Assembly: GCA_002395085.1 (NCBI GenBank)
Contig: DGVV01000141.1
Location: forward strand, 1-38,104
DNA length: 38,104 bases
Reading direction: 5' to 3'
Source of the DNA: Ruminococcus sp. UBA4275
GTDB taxonomy: Bacteria; Bacillota; Clostridia; Oscillospirales; Ruminococcaceae
Shown here: positions 25,901-31,875 of the stretch, one piece after another
Numbering within the stretch: the first letter of the stretch is position 1
Layout: each line of letters opens with the position of its first letter
Made by a program: the position numbers and the translations under genes
The notes under the pieces: model-generated
What the model was told of the DNA's origin: nothing
The model's input: the letters and a program-made list of their open reading frames with translations, nothing else
Databases searched by the model: none

Positions 25901-28900
25901 GCGCTGATCGTGTCCATGCAGTACCGCGGCAGGATTGACTTTCCGTACATGGAACAGCTCTGCGGCAAATCCAAGCAGGAAATGATCGCGGATCTCGGTG
26001 ATAAGATCTTCCCCGTCCCTGATCTGGTGCATCCGGACCGCGTGACGTATCAGCCGGCAGACGAATATCTCTCCGGCAATATCCGCGTGAAGCTGGAACA
26101 GGCAAAGGCTGCCGCTGCGCAGAATCCGCTGTTTGAGAAGAACATCCCGGCGCTGGAAGCGGTCATGCCGCCGAAGCTGCGTGCCGGTGACATCAAGGTA
26201 CGGCTCGGTGCAACATGGATTGACCCGGCATATATCCGGCAGTTTATGTATGAGACACTGGAAACACCGAAGTATTTTCAGGTGACGGATCGTGAGGTGC
26301 AGAACGGCTCCCGCAGTCTGCAATCCAAAATCAATGCAGAGTATGTACCGGCGGCAGGTCTGTGGCATATTTCCAATGCGAAATCGGACACCAGCATCAA
26401 GGCAGCGCGCGATTTCGGCACAAAAGATATGACGGCATACCAGATTCTCGAAGAAGTGCTGAATCTCCGCACGCCGAAGGTTTACATGACTGTGCCGGAT
26501 CCCGGCTCAGAGCGCGGCGAAAAACGTGTGATCGACGGTGAGGCGACCTCGCTGGTGCAGAAGAAGGCTGCGGCTTTGCAGCAGGCATTTGAAAACTGGA
26601 TCTTCAAAGACCCGAAGCGGGCTGCCGATCTCGTTGAAACCTACAACGAAAAATTCAATTCCTTCCGTCCGCGTGAATATGACGGCTCGAAGATGATCTT
26701 CCCCGGCATGGCTTCGGACATCAAGCTGCGCGATCATCAGAAAAACGCGATCGCCCACGCACTGTACGGCGGCAATGCGCTCTTTGCACACTGTGTCGGC
26801 GCGGGTAAAACCTATGAGATGATTGCAACGGCAATGGAAGGCAAACGGCTCGGTATGATGCACAAGTCCCTGTTTGTCGTGCCGAAGCACCTGACATCGC
26901 AGATCGGTGAGGACTTTCTCCGGCTGTATCCGTCAGCCAATATTCTGGTCGCAACAGCACGGGATTTCAAGGCGGAAAACCGGCGCGAGCTGATGGCGCG
27001 GATTGCATCCGGCAATTACGATGCCGTCATCATCAGTCACGACCAGTTCAAGCGGCTGCCGCTTTCTGCGGAGCGTGCCACGCAGCAGATGCAGGCAGAA
27101 GTGGATGCACTGACAGAATCCATTGAGCGTGAGCGTCTGATGAACGGCGGAAAATCCTTTACCGTCAAGGCACTGGAACGGCAGCGGCGCTCCTTGCAGC
27201 AGCAAATTGAGCAGCTTGTTACGGCAGCAAAAAAGGATCAGCAGAATGTGACCTTTGAACAGCTCGGCATTGACCACATTTTCGTCGATGAGGCACATGA
27301 ATTCAAGAATCTGCTTTGTCCGACAAAACTGCAAAACCTGACCGGTATTTCCAATTCCGCCTCACAGAAGGCAATGGATCTGTTTCTGAAATGCCGGTAT
27401 CTCGATGAAGTCACCGGCAGCCGCGGTGTAACTCTTGCAACCGGCACGCCGATCTCGAACAGCATCACAGAGATCCACACCATGCTGCGGTATCTGGCGC
27501 ATGATACGCTGGAAGAACACGGTCTGGCATCGTTTGACGCATTCATCTCGACCTTCGGCGCACCGAAAACAAGCTGGGAGCTATCCCCGACGGGTACCAC
27601 ATGGCGGCAGAAAACCCGCATGGCGGGATTCGATAATATGCCGGAGCTGCAAACGCTCTGGCGGGCTGCGGCAGATGTGCAGACGGCGGAAACGCTGAAT
27701 CTCCCGACGCCGAAATGTGAAATGCACATCGTAGAGACGAAGCCGACACAGCTTCAGCAGGAGCTGATGCAGGAGCTTTCCGACCGTGCCGATGCGGTGC
27801 AGGCGGGCGGCGTAGACAGTCATGAGGACAACAATCTGCTGATTACCGGCGACGGACGCAAGGTCGGTCTGGATCCGCGTCTGATCGACCCGGCACTGGA
27901 AGACAATCCCGATACCAAGCTGAACCGCTGCGTGGAGAACGTATTTCGCATCTGGGACGAGACAGCAGAAAACCGCTCTACACAGCTCATCTTCTGCGAT
28001 CTCGGCGTCCCGCATAAGAAACAGCAGACAGAAGTCTCCGAAGCTGCGGAGGCAAATGACGATGTATCTGTCAGCGAACTGTTCTCGCTGGAAGAAGAAC
28101 TGCCGTTCTGCGTGTATGATGACATCCGGGATAAGCTGACAGCACGCGGCGTGCCTGCGGAGGAAATCGCGTTTATCCACGATGCGAAAACCGAAGCGCA
28201 AAAGAGTGCGCTGTTTGAAAAGGTAAGAAACGGTGAGGTGAGAGTGCTGATCGGCTCGACCCCGAAAATGGGAACCGGTACGAACGTACAGGACAAGCTG
28301 ATCGCACTGCATGACCTGGATGTGCCGTGGCGTCCCGCTGATCTGGAGCAGCGCCGCGGAAGAATGGTGCGGCAGGGCAACGAAAACAAGGAAGTGCATC
28401 TGTACCGCTATGTGACATCCGGCACATTCGATGCAGTCAGCTACCAGACACTGGAAGCAAAGCAGCGGTTCATCGGTCAGGTCATGACCAATCAGCCGAT
28501 TGGAAGAAGCTGCGAGGACATTGACCAGTCAGCACTGTCCTACGCGCAGATCAAGGCTGCTTGCACCGGTGACAGCAGGTTCAAGGAGAAGATGCAGCTC
28601 GAAACAGAGGTGCAGACACTCCGGCTCCAGCGTACAGAGCATCTGAACACACAGGATGAAATGCGTGAAAAGGTTGCGAAGCTGCCGGCAAAAATTCAGG
28701 CAGCTGAACAGAAAATCGCGCAGATCCGTATGGATTATGACAGCGTTTCTGCGCTGCCGCGTGATGCAAACGGCGGCTTGCAGTTTTCGGTTGATGTGAA
28801 CGGCGAGACGATCACGGATAAAACGGAAGCCGCAAAGCGCATTTCCGCATACTATCCTGACGCAGCAAAGAATCCGGGTCAGGACATTATGATCGGAAAA

Positions 28901-29350
28901 TTCTGCGGTTTCCCGCTTTCGATCACCTGTCAGATGAACCATATCTACGCAACACTGCACGGTCAGACCATACATACCGCAGAGCTGTCCATGTCTGCGA
29001 ATTACATCGTGCGCGGCTTGCAGGATCTCGTGAACAGCATCGGTCGCAAGCTGCAAAATCAGACAAGGGAGCTTGCCGAATTGAAAGTCGATCTCCAGCA
29101 GGCGCAGGAGCGTGCAGATATTCCGTTTCCGCTGGAAGCAGAGCTGACACAGAAGTCTGAACGTCTTGCGACGCTGAGTGATGCACTCCGCAAGGAGGCA
29201 ATGGCTCGGATGAAGGACGGCGAAAAGCCCGGACGACGGACATTCTATTTCGACAGAAACCGGCGCTCTGAGCTGCGCAATGCTGCGAAGCAGGCGGGCC
29301 AGAAGCCGCAGGAGAAACACGCTGGAAAGGAGGCGCATACAGTGGAATAA
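19979..29350 (+). CDS. Giant DNA methyltransferase-SNF2 helicase fusion (DarB-like ICE protein)
   Basis: This encodes 3,123 aa. GGAGG is followed by ATGATG; the second ATG (19982) has the better spacing. Residues 1-240 hold three GIPFSG-type modules and a fourth lies near 608. A YodL-like domain (about 453-560) contains FQIYRLK and GYSLSVGDIVVLQQDG. A GKLRVYDF...EYGIGGHSG domain follows (about 780-880). The N6-adenine methyltransferase part has SAM motif VLEPAMGTGNFFG (about 1580) and catalytic GNVPFGNY (about 1645, an NPPF variant). The SNF2 helicase has AHCVGAGKT (about 2270), VDEAHEFKN (about 2437), TGTPISNS (about 2488) and QRRGRMVRQGN (about 2790), with a coiled coil at the end. Phage P1 DarB has a similar methylase-helicase plan and protects DNA from restriction; the same use on entry to a new host is inferred here. 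Confidence 0.9.
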   Translation: MMQLFGNKLWNDVTDNRHKAYYVMREDIFRTVTERLDAAGLNYYAFEQNGTYKMAVNEHDLRYFRDVIGDALIVQMERTAAARGNSPQTIIGTAEYRSIQNKRYFTSDIDMVLKIAEQMQQQGVPFSGRVYDAHATLTVNAEHEAAVLAANNRILTERQQHRHAVSQHMIVGSVPYREIQQPFHFASRMKPQEFMQVKQIIDGAGIPYSGIVRNSGIILTVSQNQAQQFGILLNAAQTKQQSVEELKEAGFSDHQIGLMDAALDRFAAANDSDSMTTFVDPRFSDEQIRHLAGMAEQYIAQDKADRLFDRSGILMDMIGYRDAALHQLTFEEAFRDTAYSPEQRAVLQELFDGGITAETLRASLDETYTVDEIRRIGACFRDSDIDGLRKIQERHGLPDVPELISFDPEPDDLAQTVYMRETEAAMQREIPAGAWQEMTQDEAPAEPALSGDTFQIYRLKADANELRIRFENYETLQQLGFDIRADKYDCIYTGALQGENSTLEGIYRTFNLDHPADFNGYSLSVGDIVVLQQDGSRTAHMVDSIGFRELPDFFRERQEPQQDAADRQTDLFDLPYSDREKQVIGNTPFHFIAGKTYHKLDTETAMQIAQELAALEIPFSGRIKGDSATLTLPAAQEERYQEIAAKYIAPSEPEMPEQPEEPAAAVPEHTEAEPPADGQPLELHIGDHIRLADDPQNAWIVTEVSDFILKLENADQKAMESAQMMTGWQKHLNSSNVTVLPEKGLPEPPPPKKRSAHLRKQAEGQLALFMEPEGSSADRRQELLLNEIGRGTGFENGKLRVYDFIHEQQPSASELADFLRKEYGIGGHSGPDMPYVQHDGKGIIITDTDKQEYRYSWSETAKAITELDRQGEYLTAADIEESIASSKFYLNEIPNLNDAAKEYHEQILARLEHHPLLKGRAAEPEQSAPEAAAETPAAPEPVEVTRTSDGLVRFMLCEQREPTESPWNVQRWSRSSTDEDFSYNGYGKFAATEQEARDFITRQFERYEDEHCLEAITEAVNRNHTLNSFDSAQALKEVRKQFPADRIALLLAAEVQNADWDGRYSGSVRDWSRKEMKLHGAIETEIALQRRQFPHPCLTNALAEAVMDQQHERAIEEPKISAEPQREAEPVKIRNTMEHRIFLKMRDLYPDVIQDAPTAHNYEHYENPNDGTGYEPFSIQRLTDWDNGQCLVSMMHTYEQNGDLMRDPDIVLRVDLKQQTATAVSYQQDGLGIYREYPGGSCGQRDTNRFMLEWLKNLRDQEREITHAEVDYTHDGTIYSIDLNYTDGKLSEAVCDGHPEAAQAFAQEIGFTADEPAAAQDKYPGNRLELSKAAEFLMNGKNMTGFVQSMLSAGEMNEAAAQIFDQGGDAAAVAQNRLQSGRYAFSDHETFDSTVFEVQKDADGITFTAEPDSGHPFSVSYNWEQTGSFLQEAAQLARDVDREAAEEWEREAAETIEEPVSASDFTIGEDFAVAAGKKGKFQANMDAIHTLKAVEAENRTATPEEQKILAGYVGWGGIQEAFDSDRDDWTKEYTALRSVLTDEEYAAARASTENAHYTQPMIISELYRALEQFGFSGGRVLEPAMGTGNFFGTMPEAMRSSAELFGVELDSISGRIAKQLYPSADIEVTGFEHTHFNNNAFDVVVGNVPFGNYHVMDAAYDDQKFKIHDYFLAKSADKLKPGGIMAVVTSSGTMDKLDASARMYLAKRADLVGAVRLPNDAFKANAGAEVTTDILIFRKREEPLAQEDAYPAWTQLDETANGLRVNSYFTAHPEMVLGTLEKSTNPFSSGVECIPVPGIDLRQQLSEALGRLSASISREPVSVEARAEQFTDGAPLKTFFLRDNNLYFKDSAEKPAALSDLGGRKRDRAVGMLGIRDAARAVIQAQTENCSDEQLHALQAVLTERYDAFYKKFGLIHSKANASVFREDDGYALICSLEKKFDLKRDNLLEKADIFTKRTICQFAEAEHADSSEDALIVSMQYRGRIDFPYMEQLCGKSKQEMIADLGDKIFPVPDLVHPDRVTYQPADEYLSGNIRVKLEQAKAAAAQNPLFEKNIPALEAVMPPKLRAGDIKVRLGATWIDPAYIRQFMYETLETPKYFQVTDREVQNGSRSLQSKINAEYVPAAGLWHISNAKSDTSIKAARDFGTKDMTAYQILEEVLNLRTPKVYMTVPDPGSERGEKRVIDGEATSLVQKKAAALQQAFENWIFKDPKRAADLVETYNEKFNSFRPREYDGSKMIFPGMASDIKLRDHQKNAIAHALYGGNALFAHCVGAGKTYEMIATAMEGKRLGMMHKSLFVVPKHLTSQIGEDFLRLYPSANILVATARDFKAENRRELMARIASGNYDAVIISHDQFKRLPLSAERATQQMQAEVDALTESIERERLMNGGKSFTVKALERQRRSLQQQIEQLVTAAKKDQQNVTFEQLGIDHIFVDEAHEFKNLLCPTKLQNLTGISNSASQKAMDLFLKCRYLDEVTGSRGVTLATGTPISNSITEIHTMLRYLAHDTLEEHGLASFDAFISTFGAPKTSWELSPTGTTWRQKTRMAGFDNMPELQTLWRAAADVQTAETLNLPTPKCEMHIVETKPTQLQQELMQELSDRADAVQAGGVDSHEDNNLLITGDGRKVGLDPRLIDPALEDNPDTKLNRCVENVFRIWDETAENRSTQLIFCDLGVPHKKQQTEVSEAAEANDDVSVSELFSLEEELPFCVYDDIRDKLTARGVPAEEIAFIHDAKTEAQKSALFEKVRNGEVRVLIGSTPKMGTGTNVQDKLIALHDLDVPWRPADLEQRRGRMVRQGNENKEVHLYRYVTSGTFDAVSYQTLEAKQRFIGQVMTNQPIGRSCEDIDQSALSYAQIKAACTGDSRFKEKMQLETEVQTLRLQRTEHLNTQDEMREKVAKLPAKIQAAEQKIAQIRMDYDSVSALPRDANGGLQFSVDVNGETITDKTEAAKRISAYYPDAAKNPGQDIMIGKFCGFPLSITCQMNHIYATLHGQTIHTAELSMSANYIVRGLQDLVNSIGRKLQNQTRELAELKVDLQQAQERADIPFPLEAELTQKSERLATLSDALRKEAMARMKDGEKPGRRTFYFDRNRRSELRNAAKQAGQKPQEKHAGKEAHTVE

Positions 29351-29355
29351 AAGCG

Positions 29356-29397
29356 AGTACGCAGGGGATAGTTTTGCTGTTCCCTGCGTACTTTTAT
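29356..29397 (+). terminator. Intrinsic terminator ending the core operon
   Basis: AGTACGCAGGG and CCCTGCGTACT form a perfect 11-bp stem around a 15-nt loop, followed by TTTTATT. It starts 6 bp after the giant gene's stop and separates the ICE core from the accessory region. Confidence 0.9.
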
Positions 29398-29425
29398 TGA
29401 CAGACTTGTCGATTGATGATATACT
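29397..29425 (+). promoter_or_regulatory. Consensus promoter in repeat copy A
   Basis: TTGACA and TATACT are separated by exactly 17 bp. The same elements and spacing are kept in copy B although the spacer sequence differs at several bases, which argues that they are functional. Confidence 0.85.
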
Positions 29426-29431
29426 ATATTT

Positions 29432-29573
29432 AATAACAAATGAGAAAGCACGGCATACATCACAAAGCTCAGTGCAGCAAACAAGAGAGGTCAGCTTTGT
29501 CCGCACGGGCAGGAATGCGCCTGCTTTGTAGTAAAGTTGGTGAATCAGGGAGCCATTCCACCCCCTGTTTTTT
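29432..29573 (+). ncRNA. Candidate small noncoding RNA or attenuated leader, copy A
   Basis: The interval from the expected start of transcription to an intrinsic terminator (CAGGG...CCCTG then TTTTTT, 29546-29573) is about 142 nt. An internal helix pairs ACAAAGCT (29461-29468) with AGCTTTGT about 23 nt later. Copy B keeps both features. A 1-bp length difference between copies breaks any shared reading frame. I cannot assign a known RNA family. Readthrough past the terminator would make it a regulated leader for the downstream gene. Confidence 0.5.
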
Positions 29574-29670
29574 GTAATCAGTCTTTTTACGGCGCACTGC
29601 TGATTTGTCGGTTCCTACAGAAAATACTTTATATGTATTTTACAATGAATGGTGCGTAGTTCAATCCGCG

Positions 29671-29688
29671 TTTGTGAGTTTCTACAAA
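29671..29688. promoter_or_regulatory. TTTGTG-type dyad, copy A
   Basis: TTTGTGAGTTTCTACAAA is an imperfect 18-bp dyad that is almost identical in copy B (34734-34751) and closely matched before the LPxTG gene (36326-36343). It is a candidate binding site for a shared regulator. Confidence 0.55.
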
Positions 29689-29749
29689 GTTTACGAATAG
29701 CGGTAAGAAATGGGCTCAAAAAATCCATATATATATAGAAGGAGATCAT

Positions 29750-29875
29750 ATGAGACATTATCAGAGCTTGTTTCATGAAGGGATAATTAAATCTAGGCAA
29801 GATAAGAGGCGACAGGCAAATGATAATGCCCTGTGTCCTCTAAAACAACACGGGTTCTCTCAGCAAATGAATTGA
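29750..29875 (+). pseudogene. Short truncated reading frame after repeat copy A
   Basis: An AGAAGGAG sits 6 bp before an ATG that opens a 41-codon frame (RHYQSLFHEGIIKSRQDK...). From about 29793 the frame runs into the IS110 remnant on the opposite strand, so only about the first 14 codons can be native. By analogy with copy B, which precedes a sigma-factor gene, this may be the stump of a regulatory gene destroyed by the insertion. Its original product cannot be recognised. Confidence 0.4.
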
Positions 29876-30008
29876 TCAGAGAAACCAAAGAATAGAGTTC
29901 ATCGGCAGTGTGATTCATTTCAAAAGGCGGTTTGACGATTTCGCCGCCCGGCTTCATAATGCAAACCGTGCTTTTTCCTTTTGAAACATCAATGCCTACA
30001 CTGATCAT
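29793..30008 (-). pseudogene. IS110-family transposase, N-terminal remnant
   Basis: The 71 codons encode ISVGIDVSKGKSTVCIMKPG, then FERTRVVLEDTGHYHLPVASYL-like sequence. This is the N-terminal DEDD/RuvC-like part of IS110 transposases: the first catalytic Asp is in GIDVSKG and the second acidic residue is in LEDTGHYH. Full-length family members have 300-400 residues and a C-terminal serine-containing domain, which is missing here. The frame stops at TAG, and a TAA follows one codon later, so this is a real truncation and not the single-stop pattern of virB4. The start has a weak AGGT ribosome binding site. Confidence 0.85.
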
Positions 30009-30026
30009 AATGATACCTGCTTTTTG

Positions 30027-30268
30027 AAGATATTTGTAATGTTTCCGCTCAGAAGCTTATTAAAATTCATTTTGGTTAGTAACTTGAACGCTGCTGTGAA
30101 CGCACACAGCAGGTACAACCTGCTTAATCGAATTTGATAATAAGAAGGCGGCTGACACTTTCACACACGAACGCGAAGTTCCAAGGAGCTGCCGTCAGTC
30201 CATCACCTTCTTATTATACAAAAATAAGCATAGCCTGTCACCACTGGTTCAGCAGTTTAGACTATGCT
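30027..30268 (-). other. Hairpin-rich region upstream of the IS110 remnant (bridge-RNA-like candidate)
   Basis: Three dyads lie within 240 bp: CTGCTGTG/CACAGCAG (30091-30112); a 12-bp perfect pair ATAATAAGAAGG/CCTTCTTATTAT enclosing inner CTGAC/GTCAG pairing (30137-30217); and AGCATAG.CT/AG.CTATGCT (30227-30268). IS110-group elements code their target-choosing bridge RNA in the noncoding stretch upstream of the transposase, on the same strand, which is where this lies. Assignment is by position and structure only. Between 30009 and 30369 I see no protein gene other than a possible 12-codon leader. Confidence 0.4.
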
Positions 30269-30295
30269 AATATTGTACCAAAGGAGATGATTCCA

Positions 30296-30334
30296 ATGTA
30301 CTTCCGTTATATCATGCACTTTTGTCGAATGTGA
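30296..30334 (+). CDS. Possible 12-residue leader peptide
   Basis: AAAGGAG lies 9 bp before an ATG encoding MYFRYIMHFCRM and a TGA, 35 bp before the secreted-protein gene. The ribosome binding site is good for such a short frame. It is aromatic-rich, as attenuation leaders can be, but no matching attenuator hairpin is obvious after it. Confidence 0.25.
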   Translation: MYFRYIMHFCRM

Positions 30335-30369
30335 TTACAATAGGCCTTTTACGATGAAAGAGGTGGATT

Positions 30370-31875
30370 ATGAACGCTAGAAAAATCACCAGATTTTACG
30401 CTGCTGTCATGTCTGTTCTTATGTTACAGACAGTTCCTATGAATTTCACACTTTCCGTATCTGCTGATGATAATATTGAACAAACTGAATGTGCAGGACT
30501 GGATATGATACCAATCGGTTTGCGTGAAGCTTTGGAACAGGAGCTGCAAAACGCAATAGAAATTGATAAGCGATCCGAATCTGATTTGTTCAGTATCGGA
30601 ACCATAAACAACGATGGTACTAGATCTTTAATTACATTTTCAGATAGGATAAAATACTATGACACTGATACGGCAAACGTTTGTTTTATCGACAATACTA
30701 TTATTTCTGCCGTTGACGAAGATGACATAGCCTATGTGAACCAGGGTAATAGTTACCGTGTATGTTTCCCTAACAATATTGAAAATGGTTTATCATTTAC
30801 CAATGAGCAATATACCTTTAATATGAAACCGTTAGTAGAAGAAGGACTATCTCCTAAAGTCGTAAATAAGAATGAAGTAATATACAACGATGTTTTCGAC
30901 GATTCCACTGATATTTCATATGCTTTGGAAAACTCAGGAATTAAAGAAAGTATTATCGTCAACGAATATACCGGTCGCAACTCTTATGAATTTATTTTTG
31001 CAGCAGAAGGGTTGACCCCTGATAACACAAGTGGATCATCCATCACATTCCTAGACGAAATAAGTGGTGATCCTGTTTATGTTATTCAACCGATTAATAT
31101 CGTAGATTCATATGATGGTGACTACACGGATCAAGCAGATCATATAACATACAATAATTATTATGAAATCGAAACACTGCCTAACGGTACCTATCTGCTC
31201 CGAATGAATCTTGATACCAATTTTTTAACTGCGGAGTCCACTGTGTATCCTTGTATTATTGATCCTTCTGTCTGGGCTATCACCTATTCAAACGACAGCA
31301 GTTCCTATGTTGTACAATCTACTGGCTCAAGTTATATAGAAAACCAATTGAGCGCTGGACATTTTAACGGAACAGGCGAGCATCTTTCATACGTCAAAGC
31401 AACTTATGTTGAAAAATTACGCTGGATTGAACCCAACAGACTTTTATCTGCTACCTTTAATGTAAAAGCATCATCTTCCGGCTACTCAAATAGCTGTACA
31501 ATTAATTGCTATGATTCGGCAATTAATGCAAGTGTCTCGTCCATCACTTATTCTGGTTTAACATCTTCTATTGGAGCATACCAAAGTGCAACAACATTTA
31601 CTACTCTTGGATCATCTTACGCCTTCAATATTACCACACTCTTTAGGCAATGGATTAGCTATGAACTCGGAGAAGGCGGAAAAAATCCAGCATATGGATT
31701 TATTCTTAAAGGTGCGTCTGGAGCAAGCACGCCAGGAAGATATTTTAGTTCGACAAGTTCATCTGATACATATTTTCACTTGGTATATGAAGAAGGAGAA
31801 GAAATAGAAGATGGATTTTATAATATCAAAAACGTATCTACAGGAACCTATTTGAGGTATAATTCCGGAGGTTAG
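30370..31875 (+). CDS. Secreted DNRLRE/ricin-like protein, part up to an in-frame TAG
   Basis: This 501-codon segment starts with a ribosome binding site (AAGAGGTGG) and a signal peptide (RFYAAVMSVLMLQTVPMNFTLSVSA). Residues about 30-310 form an exported region with IKESIIVNEYTGRNSYEF, as found before DNRLRE domains. A DNRLRE-type beta domain follows (about 315-475, FNVKASSSGYSNSC..., ITTLFRQWI, YGFILKG). The last residues, FYNIKNVSTGTYLRYNSGG, open a ricin-type beta-trefoil, which stops at TAG 31873-31875 in mid-domain. The next codons continue the same fold in the same frame. The base composition is much more AT-rich than the ICE core, indicating separate acquisition. It likely acts at the cell surface or outside the cell. 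Confidence 0.8.
   Translation: MNARKITRFYAAVMSVLMLQTVPMNFTLSVSADDNIEQTECAGLDMIPIGLREALEQELQNAIEIDKRSESDLFSIGTINNDGTRSLITFSDRIKYYDTDTANVCFIDNTIISAVDEDDIAYVNQGNSYRVCFPNNIENGLSFTNEQYTFNMKPLVEEGLSPKVVNKNEVIYNDVFDDSTDISYALENSGIKESIIVNEYTGRNSYEFIFAAEGLTPDNTSGSSITFLDEISGDPVYVIQPINIVDSYDGDYTDQADHITYNNYYEIETLPNGTYLLRMNLDTNFLTAESTVYPCIIDPSVWAITYSNDSSSYVVQSTGSSYIENQLSAGHFNGTGEHLSYVKATYVEKLRWIEPNRLLSATFNVKASSSGYSNSCTINCYDSAINASVSSITYSGLTSSIGAYQSATTFTTLGSSYAFNITTLFRQWISYELGEGGKNPAYGFILKGASGASTPGRYFSSTSSSDTYFHLVYEEGEEIEDGFYNIKNVSTGTYLRYNSGG

Larger units (their letters stand above)
29396..29743 (+). repeat. Long direct repeat, copy A
   Basis: This 348-bp block is repeated at 34461-34806. The first ~200 bp and last ~75 bp are nearly identical; the middle ~70 bp has diverged. 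It contains a promoter, a short structured transcript with terminator, a TTTGTG dyad (29671-29688) and a TATATATATAGAAGGA ribosome-binding end. No protein gene is convincing inside it. Confidence 0.92.

Noticed and set aside
29793..29795. TAG at the end of the IS110 remnant as a recoded codon
   Set aside because: A TAA follows one codon later and homology does not continue, so this is a truncation.
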